Shown here piece by piece: positions 54,114 to 62,841 of a stretch of DNA of 64,000 nt (position 1 is the first letter of the stretch; each line of letters starts with the position of its first letter). The notes beneath the pieces are model-generated. The model ran no database searches and was not told the DNA's origin. It saw nothing but the letters and a program-made list of their open reading frames with translations. The position numbers were made by a program, and so were the translations under genes. Origin of the DNA: Bacteroidota bacterium (GTDB lineage Bacteria > Bacteroidota > Ignavibacteria > UBA10030 > UBA6906); contig JAUQWO010000020.1 of assembly GCA_030835135.1 (NCBI GenBank), positions 98,437 through 162,436 on the forward strand, in the 5' to 3' direction.

Positions 54114-54611
54114 ATGAGAGCGATGAAAGCGATCACGTTCCTGTCTGCTGCGCTGGTGGGTGCACTTCTGTGCGCGGGGGTTGCGGACAAGCTGATGCAC
54201 TGGGAGCTGTTCGTGATCGCACTGGCGAGGAATCCCCTGATCCCGGAGGCGCTTGCCGGCGCCGTTGCCGGAGGCACGATCGCCCTCGAGGCGGCGGTCG
54301 CGGCGGTGTTGTTCGTGCCGTCAACGCGCCGCACCGGACTGCTGCTCGGGGCGCTCCTGTTCGGGTCCTTTGCGGTCATCATCGCACTCTTGTTGTGGCT
54401 GGCGCCTGCTGCGCACTGTGGATGCTCTTTCATTGCGGGGTTCGACCGGCCCACGGTGCCGCATCTCCTTCTCAATGTGTTGATCGCCCTCCTGTGCGGG
54501 TATCTGTTCGCTACGGGTCACCGACCTTCGCCCACCATCACCGGCATGCGTGTGCCCGGCGCGGCCGCAACCACTTCCTCAACCACCTCACTCCAAAGGA
54601 GCGCACCATGA
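54114..54611 (+). CDS. MauE/DoxX-like membrane protein
   Basis: 165 residues with four membrane helices (ITFLSAALVGALLCAGVADK, then segments at ~50-70, ~75-95 and ~115-135). A conserved-looking HCGCSF loop between helices 3 and 4 and a Cys in helix 1 match MauE/DoxX-type redox membrane proteins, which help form disulfides in extracytoplasmic Cys-rich proteins. GGAGAGGAGCC precedes the ATG. Its stop overlaps the start of a tiny secreted Cys-rich protein, so they are co-translated and probably act together. Confidence 0.83.
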   Translation: MRAMKAITFLSAALVGALLCAGVADKLMHWELFVIALARNPLIPEALAGAVAGGTIALEAAVAAVLFVPSTRRTGLLLGALLFGSFAVIIALLLWLAPAAHCGCSFIAGFDRPTVPHLLLNVLIALLCGYLFATGHRPSPTITGMRVPGAAATTSSTTSLQRSAP

Positions 54612-54826
54612 ACGCCACACATTCCATCGTCGCCCTTCTCCTTCTTGCCGGCATCTGCTGCGTCATGCTGGTCGGGTTCCCCTCGCAGGCCGAAGCCCTG
54701 CCGCTCATCTCGTGTCCGAACTTCGGTTGCCCCGGTGGACCCGACAACTGCATGTCGGCGAGCGTGATCATCCGCGGGGTCGCCCTTCAGATCACCTGCT
54801 ATATCAAAGCCGTGCAGATCCAGTGA
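54608..54826 (+). CDS. secreted Cys-rich peptide 1 (72 aa)
   Basis: 72 residues: a signal peptide ending in QAEALPL-like sequence (SIVALLLLAGICCVMLVGFP, then SQAEA) and a ~42-residue mature part with four Cys (ISC, FGC, DNC, ITC) rich in Gly and Pro. AAAGGAG lies before the ATG, which overlaps the MauE-like stop (ATGA). The EAL ending and Cys pattern recall NVEALA-type peptides of Bacteroidota, also found with 6-bladed propeller proteins; this comparison is from memory. Probably exported and disulfide-bonded; function unknown. Confidence 0.82.
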   Translation: MNATHSIVALLLLAGICCVMLVGFPSQAEALPLISCPNFGCPGGPDNCMSASVIIRGVALQITCYIKAVQIQ

Positions 54827-54883
54827 TCCCGGGGCCGTCCCTGGTCCTGACCACCGACCCATCATCATGCATCGGGAGCAGTC

Positions 54884-55987
54884 ATGAAGCGTGAACGCCG
54901 TCTTGCCATCATCACGACCTTGATCATCCTCGCCGCAGCACTGGCCGGCGTCTTTCTGGCTCCGCGCATCGGGCCGCCTGCCGTGCTCACGCCCATCGTT
55001 GCGGACCGGGCACGGGAAGGAACCGAAGAGATCAGGACGCAGATGGCGGGCGAACGCTCATGGGAGACCCCGGGGTTCGTGTTCATGCACGAGCTCGGAC
55101 GGTCGCCCGGAGCGACGATGGCGGATCCCATCGGTGTGCGGGTGGATGGGCGCGGGGCGGCGTATGTCCTCGATTGGGGGGCACGGTGTGTGCGAAAATT
55201 CTCTCCGGCCGGCGACCAGGTGATGGTGTTCGGCGGGCAGGCCGGTCACGGGCCGGGAGAATTTTCGAATCTTACGGACATTGATATCGCGGATGATGGA
55301 GCGGTATGGGCCTGCGATCCGGCGAATGGACTGGTGACGGTCTTCGCGGAGGATGGGAACGTACGGACGACGCTGCGGCCCGGGCGGCCCCCGTTGCGTC
55401 TCGCCCTCCTCGGTGGCGGTGCCTTTATGCTCATGCCCTCACCTGCCGGGAGGTACCTGTTCCACCGGTACGACGGGCAGGGGGCGGTGGTGGATACCTG
55501 CGGCACGGTGGTCCATGATCAGGAAATGATGAGCGTGATCCTGGATGGCCGTTGTGCGGGGTCTCCCGATGGACGGTTCGCCTATGCCGGCTACCGTGCG
55601 GGGATCCTCGGGTTGTATAACATTCACCGGACGCCGCCGTTGTTCTTTGTGCAGACGGTCGAGCACCCGGGACTTCCGAAGATCGTTGCACAGCAGACCG
55701 GCGATGTCCGGTATGTCCGCGTCTCCCCCGATGCGCCGATGGTGTCGCGTTCGATCAGCATCGTGGGCCGCGAGGTCCATGTCCTTTCCGGCTCGCTGAC
55801 CCCGGAGAAGAAGGGGATCATGGACGTGTATGATCATGACACGGGGGTGTATGAGCGGTCGTATGAGATCCCGGTGCAGGCGTTAGCGGTGTGCCGGACG
55901 GAGGGAATGTTGTACGCCGTCGCTGACACGACGGTGAAGGTCTGGAGTATCACACATGTTCCATCAATTCATGCAGGAATCCAATGA
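54884..55987 (+). CDS. membrane-anchored 6-bladed beta-propeller protein
   Basis: 367 residues with an N-terminal signal or anchor (LAIITTLIILAAALAGVFL), then NHL/6-bladed propeller repeats (GVRVDGRGAAYVLDWGARCVRKFSPAGDQV..., DIDIADDGAVWACDPANGLVTVF). Similar to the BF3377-like 6-bladed propeller proteins of Bacteroidota, which have unknown function. Lies between two Cys-rich peptide genes, the second of which starts inside its stop. It could be a binding or processing partner of the peptides. Two Cys (ARC, WAC) lie in early blades. Confidence 0.83.
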   Translation: MKRERRLAIITTLIILAAALAGVFLAPRIGPPAVLTPIVADRAREGTEEIRTQMAGERSWETPGFVFMHELGRSPGATMADPIGVRVDGRGAAYVLDWGARCVRKFSPAGDQVMVFGGQAGHGPGEFSNLTDIDIADDGAVWACDPANGLVTVFAEDGNVRTTLRPGRPPLRLALLGGGAFMLMPSPAGRYLFHRYDGQGAVVDTCGTVVHDQEMMSVILDGRCAGSPDGRFAYAGYRAGILGLYNIHRTPPLFFVQTVEHPGLPKIVAQQTGDVRYVRVSPDAPMVSRSISIVGREVHVLSGSLTPEKKGIMDVYDHDTGVYERSYEIPVQALAVCRTEGMLYAVADTTVKVWSITHVPSIHAGIQ

Positions 55988-56193
55988 GAACGAGGATCGT
56001 AGTTGCCGCGGTGTTGCTGCTCGTTGCCGGGGTATGCACGGGATGGGAGAGGGTTGCGCAGGCAAGAGGGCAGAAGTTGTGTTTCGATTGCGCCCTGGAT
56101 GGCGGGTGCATACCCGGGCCGGATTGTTGCATCACCATCGAGTGTCCGAACGGGCCGTATTATTCGTGTCTCGGGGGCGGGAAGAAGAAGTAG
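55984..56193 (+). CDS. secreted Cys-rich peptide 2 (69 aa)
   Basis: 69 residues: signal peptide (IVVAAVLLLVAGVCTGW) and a ~40-residue mature part with seven Cys (KLC, DC, GC, DCC, EC, SC), Gly/Pro-rich and ending in GGGKKK. Overlaps the propeller stop by 4 bp (ATGA). Different from peptide 1 in sequence but alike in size and style, suggesting two related but diverged products of one system. An odd number of Cys leaves one free for a metal, lipid or intermolecular bond. Confidence 0.82.
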   Translation: MRTRIVVAAVLLLVAGVCTGWERVAQARGQKLCFDCALDGGCIPGPDCCITIECPNGPYYSCLGGGKKK

Positions 56194-56304
56194 AGTCGGT
56201 GGGTGCACGATAGGGCGTCGAAAAGGGCGCGACCATGGGTCGCATTCGGGATAACAGGCCGTCTGGATGATGCGCCACGGGTGTTCGCAAATGCCTCGAA
56301 ATTT

Positions 56305-56327
56305 GTAGGGGCCCCTACGGCCCCTAC
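56305..56327. repeat. REP-like repeat with GTAGGGG/CCCCTAC arms
   Basis: GTAGGGG (56305-56311) pairs with CCCCTAC at 56312-56318 or 56321-56327. Similar to the elements at 22103 and 22411, so a family scattered in the genome. Confidence 0.75.
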
Positions 56328-56444
56328 GAATATCGCCGAAATCGTGGAGGGATCACCACCTGGTGCCCCCTGCCTTGCTTCTCTCCGCGGATTTTGAGAT
56401 GTTAAAGGAGCAAGTGGTGAAATGCAACCGACGCCGGGTGTGCT

Positions 56445-57470
56445 ATGCGCAGACTGAAGATGCTGTGTGTGCTGATGGGGATCCCCGTTCTGATGGCTGT
56501 TGGTCAGACAGGGGTCGCGAAATATGCAGGTGAGTTCATTGCACTCGGTGTGGGCGGGAGGGCTCTCGGACTGGGAGGCGCGTACGTCGCCCTTGCGAAC
56601 GACGTGACCGCCGGCTACTGGAACCCCGCGGGGCTGGCGCGGATCGAGTATCCGCAGATCGCACTCATGCACGACGAACAGTTCGGTTCGCTCGTGAACC
56701 ACGACTACGGCGCCGTTGCATTCCCGGTGGGCGCCTCCACAAGTATCGGCGTCAGCCTCATCCGTCTGGGGGTGGATGATATCCCCGACACCCGCAATGC
56801 CGGCGTGGACATCAACGGAAACCTGACCTACGATCCCGCGCAGTTCAGCCGCGTCGATCCCAACCGCGTGACGTATTTCAACGCCGCGGACTACGCCCTG
56901 TATTTCACGTATGCGCGACGGCATGCGGACAACTTCACCTACGGTGCGAACGTGAAGCTCATCCGCCGGGATCTTGGCGACGCGAGTGCAACGGGGATCG
57001 GCTTCGACCTCGGTGTGTGGTACAACCCGTACGAACGACTGGTGATCGGTGCGAATGTGCAGGACATCACCACCACGTTCCTCGCCTGGAGCACCGGGCG
57101 CAACGAACTGATCTCACCCACGGTGAAGCTGGGGACGGCGTATTTCATCGATCTGCTGGGTGGCCGGTTCGCCCCTGCGGTGGATGTGGATATCCGCTTC
57201 GAAGGGCGCACGTACGCGTCCACCGCGTCGGTGGGACCGATGAGTCTGGACCTCCATGGTGGCCTGGAGTACATGTTCAAGGACCTGATCGCGGTCCGGG
57301 CGGGGTACAGCGATGTGAAGCAGCTCACGTTGGGCGTTGGCGTGCACCTGCCCAAGCTGCATATCGACTACTCGCTTGCGAAGTTCGACGCGAGGGACCA
57401 GCTTGGGAACACGCACCGTATCTCGTTGATGTTCACGCTGGAGAGCGAGCAGTTCAGGCGGGGACAGTAG
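56445..57470 (+). CDS. PorV/PorQ-like outer-membrane protein
   Basis: 341 residues with a signal peptide (MLCVLMGIPVLMAVGQ) and the PorV-family opening GEFIALGVGGRALGLGGAYVALANDVTAGYWNPAGLA, which is shortened here (ALGLGGAYVALANDVTAGYW), followed by barrel strands. Such proteins bind T9SS substrates at the outer membrane or act as FadL-like barrels. Fits with the T9SS cargo genes in the window. Which of PorV, PorQ or a related paralogue it is cannot be told. Confidence 0.85.
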   Translation: MRRLKMLCVLMGIPVLMAVGQTGVAKYAGEFIALGVGGRALGLGGAYVALANDVTAGYWNPAGLARIEYPQIALMHDEQFGSLVNHDYGAVAFPVGASTSIGVSLIRLGVDDIPDTRNAGVDINGNLTYDPAQFSRVDPNRVTYFNAADYALYFTYARRHADNFTYGANVKLIRRDLGDASATGIGFDLGVWYNPYERLVIGANVQDITTTFLAWSTGRNELISPTVKLGTAYFIDLLGGRFAPAVDVDIRFEGRTYASTASVGPMSLDLHGGLEYMFKDLIAVRAGYSDVKQLTLGVGVHLPKLHIDYSLAKFDARDQLGNTHRISLMFTLESEQFRRGQ

Positions 57471-57472
57471 CT

Positions 57473-59689
57473 CTATTTGGATTTGAAGACGAACACGCCA
57501 TTCCAATTCTCGGGCGGTGGCGTCTGTTTGAAGACCTCGATACGCTGAAGGTGAAGGAGCGATGGCCGGTCGTCCGGCCGCGCCACCAGAGCCCTCCGGA
57601 ACGCCTGCTCCGCCTTCGCCCACTCCCGCGCGTGGTATAACCTCTTCCCCTCCTCGTAGGCGCCGATCAGGTCCAGGGTCTCCTGCGGGATCTCGGCCGA
57701 GCGCACCGCGATCAATTCATACGTCGTCACCGGTTCCGAACGTCCCATCACCGCGATCCTGTCCAATTCCCGTCCGATGACCTCTTCGCATGCGAGATCG
57801 TACGTCCGTTGGTTCACCATCACGCCGGTGCCGTATTCGCGGTTCGCGCCTTCGAGACGGGATGCCAGGTTCACGCTGTCGCCGATCACCGTATAGGCGA
57901 ACTTCCCCACGGCCCCCATGTTCCCGACGACCATATCGCCGGTATTGATGCCGATGCGGATGCGGATCGGGGGCCGGCCGGCCTCCTGCCATGCTGCGTT
58001 CAGTCCGACGAGTGCGTCCTGCATCTCCAATGCAGCTTTGCATGCCCGCACCGCATGGTCCTGCTGGGGGATCGGGGCTCCCCAGAACGCCATCACCGCA
58101 TCACCCTCGTACTTGTCCAGTGTGCCGTCATTCCGGAAGATGATCCCGGACATCACCTCCAGATACTCGTTCAGGATGCTGACGAGTTCTTCCGGCGAGA
58201 GGTTCTCCGAGATCGCCGTGAACCCGACGATATCGCTGAACAGCACCGTGAGTTCCTCCCGCTGGCCGCCGAGCACGAGCTTCTCGGGATGTGCCACGAG
58301 TTCGTCCACCAGTGAAGGGTTCACATACGTGCTGAACATGGATTTGATGAGCATGCGCTCCTTGCGCTCGGTCACCATGTGATAGGTCGTGCTCATCGAA
58401 TACCCCCCCACGATGGCCAGGACCGCGTTCACTACGCCCATAACGTAGTTGAATTTGGTGAACATGAACAGGGCAAGCGCGCCGGTGAGCAGGATCATGG
58501 ACAGCGCGAAGAGGAAGCCGAGCAACCCGATGACCAGGTGGTGTCGTGTCTTCACTTCGCGCAATTGTGAGGTCACGATGAACGTGATCAACACGAGGAC
58601 GAATGTGGTCGTGGCCGATGCCGCCGGGCTTTCCATGCGCAGAAAATCGCCGCGTATCACATTTTCCACCGTATTGGCGTGGATCTCCACCCCGTACATC
58701 ATGTTCTCGCGCTTTCGTTCGCCGCGGGCGATGGCGACCGGGAAGAGGTCCTTGTATTCGGGGACGGTGACGCCAACCAGGACGATCTTGTCCTTGAAGG
58801 TGCCGTCGTGCAGGTACCCGAAGGAGGGATCGCTGAAGGTATTGATCTGTTCGCCGCTCTCGGCCTCTTCATTCGTCTGCAGCGTCTCGTCATCCAGCAC
58901 ATCATGGAACCGGATATGCGGGAAGGTCCCGTCCGGTCCGTAGTAGTTGATCATCATCGAGGCGCGGTCGATCTGGGGGATGACGCGGCCGGCGTACGTG
59001 AAGTAGCCGTCGAAGACCTCCGGCACTGCGGTGGGCGGGAGACCGAAATACTTGTTCAGCACGGCGAAGGCCAGCGTCGGGATCCGTTGCTCGCCGCCGC
59101 CCGCGGAATCGACGGCGTACATCGTGTTGTATGAGCGGAACACACCATCGGCATCGGTGCGTACGTTCACCAGTCCCATGGCGTGATCGGTGGAGTAGAA
59201 GATATTGCCGAAGGTCTCGTCGCTGGAGGTCGTGATGTACGACTCGTTGTCGGCCTCACGTTTGCCGGACAGCACCCCGATCCCCGTAGCGGTCAGTGCG
59301 ACACGGAGTGAATCGTCATGGCGCGGATCATGGATGTCCGGCGTGCTGAACAGAAGGTCAATGCCCACCGAGCGCGCGCCGGCCGCTTTGAGATTGCGCA
59401 GCAGGTGTGCATAGAACGAACGGGGCCAGGGGAATTGCGCACGGAGCGAACGGAAGGATTCCTCGTTGATCTCGACGATCACCACATGCGCCGAGTCGCG
59501 GATCCCCTGGTTCACGCCGCGGTACTGGAACCGGTAGTCCACGGACGCGAGTTCCAGGCGCTGGAGGATACCGAGCCGGAGGATGGACTCCTGGGTGAAG
59601 ACGATGATGATGAGCGCAACGCCCAGGGCGAGCGCGACACGCATCAGCCAGCTTTGTTGTCCTGACGATAACCGCAGGCGCTGGTTCAT
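57473..59689 (-). CDS. CHASE2-domain adenylate cyclase
   Basis: 738 residues: an N-terminal membrane helix, a CHASE2 sensor domain (ASVDYRFQYRG ... VVIVEINEESF ... ARSVGIDLLF), three further membrane helices (~345-440), and a class III cyclase catalytic domain (LFSDIVGFTAISENL, then DKYEGDAVMAFWGAP and TVIGDSVNLASRLE). Metal-binding Asp residues and the Lys/Asp pair for adenine are present. A short TPR-like tail ends the protein. It senses an extracytoplasmic signal and makes cAMP. Only 1 bp separates it from the barrel gene upstream, so it is last in a four-gene operon. Confidence 0.92.
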   Translation of the reverse strand: MNQRLRLSSGQQSWLMRVALALGVALIIIVFTQESILRLGILQRLELASVDYRFQYRGVNQGIRDSAHVVIVEINEESFRSLRAQFPWPRSFYAHLLRNLKAAGARSVGIDLLFSTPDIHDPRHDDSLRVALTATGIGVLSGKREADNESYITTSSDETFGNIFYSTDHAMGLVNVRTDADGVFRSYNTMYAVDSAGGGEQRIPTLAFAVLNKYFGLPPTAVPEVFDGYFTYAGRVIPQIDRASMMINYYGPDGTFPHIRFHDVLDDETLQTNEEAESGEQINTFSDPSFGYLHDGTFKDKIVLVGVTVPEYKDLFPVAIARGERKRENMMYGVEIHANTVENVIRGDFLRMESPAASATTTFVLVLITFIVTSQLREVKTRHHLVIGLLGFLFALSMILLTGALALFMFTKFNYVMGVVNAVLAIVGGYSMSTTYHMVTERKERMLIKSMFSTYVNPSLVDELVAHPEKLVLGGQREELTVLFSDIVGFTAISENLSPEELVSILNEYLEVMSGIIFRNDGTLDKYEGDAVMAFWGAPIPQQDHAVRACKAALEMQDALVGLNAAWQEAGRPPIRIRIGINTGDMVVGNMGAVGKFAYTVIGDSVNLASRLEGANREYGTGVMVNQRTYDLACEEVIGRELDRIAVMGRSEPVTTYELIAVRSAEIPQETLDLIGAYEEGKRLYHAREWAKAEQAFRRALVARPDDRPSLLHLQRIEVFKQTPPPENWNGVFVFKSK

Positions 59690-59690
59690 G

Positions 59691-62105
59691 TCAGATGGTA
59701 TACCGGTACCGGAGACTCACAACGCTCTCGTTCGGCACATCGCTGTTCTTGAAGAAACTGACCTGGAACAGCAGCTGCATGTCTTTCCGCGCGGCCCACT
59801 CCAGGCCGGACTCGAACGCGATCCGGTGATAGTCGCCGAAGGCGGGAGCGACGGTGGCCGCCACGGTGAGGAGGTTCTTCATGAAGCCGTACCGTGCAGT
59901 CAATGTCAGCACACCATAATTCAGGGTCTGCGTCTGGCCACGGAAGCCGGACAGAGGGAGCGTGTTCAGGAACATCGCCGCGGAGAAGCTTGTGCGCAGC
60001 GGCGCCTGATACAGGGTGGTCAGCCCGAGTTCCGCGGTGACGTTCTGCACGTCGTAGGCGCGCACCGATTTGTCATCGCGGCTCGATGTGGACAGGTTGA
60101 GCGTGGCCGTGTGCCGTGCCCCGGCCATGAATTCGTAGGAGCTCTGCATGTACAGACGGAGGGTCCCGTCGCTGATGGCCGACAGGCTGTCGCGTCCGTT
60201 CACCGACAGGCCGTTGTCGTTGTCGTACACCGAGACACCCACCGTGACCGTTGGGAGGTCCGACCGCGACATGTACGTCGCGGCCACGTTCACGTTGTTG
60301 AAGACCGTGGTGCCCACTTTGGTCGCGCTCGTATTGTCTTCCAGGCGCTCGTATCCCACCGTGAGGAAGACCTGGTTGTCGATCAGGCGCGCGCGGTCGA
60401 CGATCGAGAACCCCTTGATGTCGGTCTGCAGGAACGATTGTCCGAAGGACGTGTAGTCGTTGCCGTGGTACAGATACGTGAACTTGAGGTAGTTGTCGAA
60501 GTAATTCAGTCCGAGACCGAGTTCATAGGCGACCGTCGGGAGCTTGTCGACGTTGAGCGGGCGGAAGTTGTCGTTCACCGTGATATACGGGCCGAGGATG
60601 TCGCGCACTTTCTTGATGCCTTCGGCTCCGGACGCATAGATCCTGTCGATGTCCGCGTCGGTAAAGCTGCCCTTGCTGATATCCATGTTGTACGCGCTGG
60701 CCGCGGCCTGGCCGGTGATCTCGATCCGGCTGTTGTCCATCCGTGCCATGAAATCCGTCCCGATGACGATGTTCTCCCGCGGGGCGATGCCGTAATGGAT
60801 GGAGTTCTTGTCGTCGCCGGAGCTCAGCCACGAGAAGCCCACTTCCCATGTCTCGCGGTCGCCCACGCTCGGCCGGATCGCGAACAGATCACGGGCATAG
60901 GTGCCGTAGTTGAACCGCCCGTATGTCCCCGGGCTCACCAGTCCGTACGCTCCGGTGGAATCGCGGTGGAACTCCACGCTGAAGCTGTCGGCGGAGAACG
61001 TGCGCGTGAGCTTTCCTTCAACGCTCCGTGTGATCTGTCCGAGGGTCATGTCGATGCCCACGATGCCGTAGTGGGCGGAGCCCGAGAGGCCGCGGACGCG
61101 TTTGCCGCTGAGGATCAGTTCGGGGAGGACGGGGTAGTGGTCGCCGTAGCCGACCTGCACCCACGGTGTTTCGACGCCGGCGAAGAACCGGTGTTGCGGC
61201 TGGCGGTCCGAACGCTCATCGGATGTGAGGAACAGATTCGAGGTGAATCCCCAGATACCGGTCTTGCCGCGGAACGTGGCGCCCGCGCGGTTGTACCAGG
61301 TGCCCTCGGTCCGGATCTGTTCGTGGCGTGATTCCACGTTCACATCCACTTTGTAGTCGAATCCCCGCACCGGTGTCGGTGTCGCGAGCATATCACGTCC
61401 CTGGCCCCGCACGGTGAACGAGAGTTCGGCGGTGCCGTAGAGCTGACCCTTGCGGTTGAAGAGTCCGACCTTCACGGTGTGCACGCCCGGGGAGAGCGTC
61501 ATGCCTTGATTGTCCGGGGCATACACGATGAGGTCTTCGCTGAAGACCGAGCCGGTGGTGATGTTGATATCGTCGAGCTTGATCTGTGTTGCCCTGCGTA
61601 CCACCGCTGAATCGGCGCGCAGGAGGGAGATCGAGATCAGCACATCCTCCGGGTCGAGCACGGCGTCGGGCTCCGGGCTCAGGAAGAGCACCTGGTCCCT
61701 GTCCTCATCGCCGATCGACACGCGCAGGGGTTGCGCAGGAGGGGCCTTGATCGGGTCGTCGCCCGTGGCGGGCGGATACGACGTCATCTTCCCCGCCGCG
61801 TCCGTCAGGATGAGGTAGTACTCGAAGAACGGTGCGAGAGCATACTCCCTGGTCACCGTGAACCGGGCGGTGTTGCCGCGGAGGTCCATCTCTGCCTTGC
61901 GCCAGTTCGAGGAGCCGAACGGGCGGTAGAGGATCTGGACCTCGCTGATGCGGTGGCCCTGCTGGAGTTCCACCGTGACCGGCACCGGCTTGCGCGGCGG
62001 TGCGGAGGCAGGCGCCGTGGACGAAACCGTGGTGGACAACTGCGCGAACATGACCGCCGGAAGAAGCAGCATTCCTCCGGCGGTGCACAGGGATCGAAGG
62101 GTCAT
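59691..62105 (-). CDS. outer-membrane beta-barrel protein with N-terminal Ig-like domains
   Basis: 804 residues with a signal peptide (GGMLLLPAVMFAQ), N-terminal beta-sandwich domains to about 270 (VTVELQQGHRISEVQILYR ... FFEYYLILTDAAGK), and a C-terminal barrel ending in SLRYRYTI. It has no recognised ligand site. Lies between the FecR protein and the cyclase, so it may be the surface part of one signalling system. Similar in plan to the barrel protein at 6205-8304. Confidence 0.8.
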   Translation of the reverse strand: MTLRSLCTAGGMLLLPAVMFAQLSTTVSSTAPASAPPRKPVPVTVELQQGHRISEVQILYRPFGSSNWRKAEMDLRGNTARFTVTREYALAPFFEYYLILTDAAGKMTSYPPATGDDPIKAPPAQPLRVSIGDEDRDQVLFLSPEPDAVLDPEDVLISISLLRADSAVVRRATQIKLDDINITTGSVFSEDLIVYAPDNQGMTLSPGVHTVKVGLFNRKGQLYGTAELSFTVRGQGRDMLATPTPVRGFDYKVDVNVESRHEQIRTEGTWYNRAGATFRGKTGIWGFTSNLFLTSDERSDRQPQHRFFAGVETPWVQVGYGDHYPVLPELILSGKRVRGLSGSAHYGIVGIDMTLGQITRSVEGKLTRTFSADSFSVEFHRDSTGAYGLVSPGTYGRFNYGTYARDLFAIRPSVGDRETWEVGFSWLSSGDDKNSIHYGIAPRENIVIGTDFMARMDNSRIEITGQAAASAYNMDISKGSFTDADIDRIYASGAEGIKKVRDILGPYITVNDNFRPLNVDKLPTVAYELGLGLNYFDNYLKFTYLYHGNDYTSFGQSFLQTDIKGFSIVDRARLIDNQVFLTVGYERLEDNTSATKVGTTVFNNVNVAATYMSRSDLPTVTVGVSVYDNDNGLSVNGRDSLSAISDGTLRLYMQSSYEFMAGARHTATLNLSTSSRDDKSVRAYDVQNVTAELGLTTLYQAPLRTSFSAAMFLNTLPLSGFRGQTQTLNYGVLTLTARYGFMKNLLTVAATVAPAFGDYHRIAFESGLEWAARKDMQLLFQVSFFKNSDVPNESVVSLRYRYTI

Positions 62106-62124
62106 GGGGACGGGCGGCCGTTCG

Positions 62125-62820
62125 TTAGTCGTTGAACTCGATCTTCAGGCGATTGGTCTTGCCCTGCGGGTCACGCAGTTCGATATCCAGGCGGCGACGG
62201 GCATCGTCGCGGAGTGCGTTCAGTGCGGCCTGGCGTTCCTGTTCGGTGGTGGCGCGGCTTACGATGGAGCCGTTCTTCCCCGAGATGCCGGTGAAGCCGG
62301 CGCCGACATCGACGGTGCGCGAGGAGACGCGGTTGAACAGCTGGACGAGACCTTCGGTCACGGTCAGCGTATCGGACTGTGTCGAGCTGTTGAACACCCC
62401 GGCGGTTCCGCGGATCGAAGCGACAGAGGTCGGTGATGTGAAGCGGAACTCTTCGCCGGACCGCTGCCGCGCGACGTTGAATCCGACGACGCCGGTCTGG
62501 ATCTCGACGGACTTCGAAAGATTGTTGCCGGTCTGCGTTCCGGTGATGGTCATGACGGACCGTTCACGCAGGCGCACCAGGCTGTTGTCCTTGAACTTGA
62601 TGATCGCCAGCGCGCCATCGCCCGTACGCACCATGTCGCCGGATGCGAGGGTCTGTCCGCGGGTGGCCTTCTCCCAGTTCTTGCCGGATTCTTTCTTGAG
62701 GACGTCCAGGATGACCTTGCTGAGGAGGGCGACCGGTGAGCCGGGAGGTGCAGCGATGACCGGCGCAGCGATGCTCAGGCTGATCAGGAGACAGAGAACG
62801 GTAACGAGATGTCGGTTCAT
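62125..62820 (-). CDS. FecR-domain periplasmic protein
   Basis: 231 residues with a signal peptide (VLCLLISLSIAAPVIAA) and a FecR domain (LASGDMVRTGDGALAIIKFKDNS-like region; short form GDMVRTGDGALAIIKF) followed by EFRFTSPTSVASIRGTAG. FecR-type domains carry signals across the periplasm. Here no sigma factor is adjacent; the partner seems to be the CHASE2 cyclase, a pairing also seen in other bacteria (from memory). Ends with a charged helix. Confidence 0.9.
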   Translation of the reverse strand: MNRHLVTVLCLLISLSIAAPVIAAPPGSPVALLSKVILDVLKKESGKNWEKATRGQTLASGDMVRTGDGALAIIKFKDNSLVRLRERSVMTITGTQTGNNLSKSVEIQTGVVGFNVARQRSGEEFRFTSPTSVASIRGTAGVFNSSTQSDTLTVTEGLVQLFNRVSSRTVDVGAGFTGISGKNGSIVSRATTEQERQAALNALRDDARRRLDIELRDPQGKTNRLKIEFND

Positions 62821-62841
62821 GGGTAGCTCCGGATGGAGGCG

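Noticed and set aside
53812..54117. Cys/Arg-rich 101-codon frame upstream of the MauE-like gene, considered as another Cys-rich peptide
   Set aside because: No signal peptide or ribosome site, many Arg codons typical of a random GC-rich frame.
59583..61331. 582-codon plus-strand frame
   Set aside because: Opposes the start of the cyclase gene and the barrel gene, which have signal peptide, domains and strand patterns; the plus frame has none.
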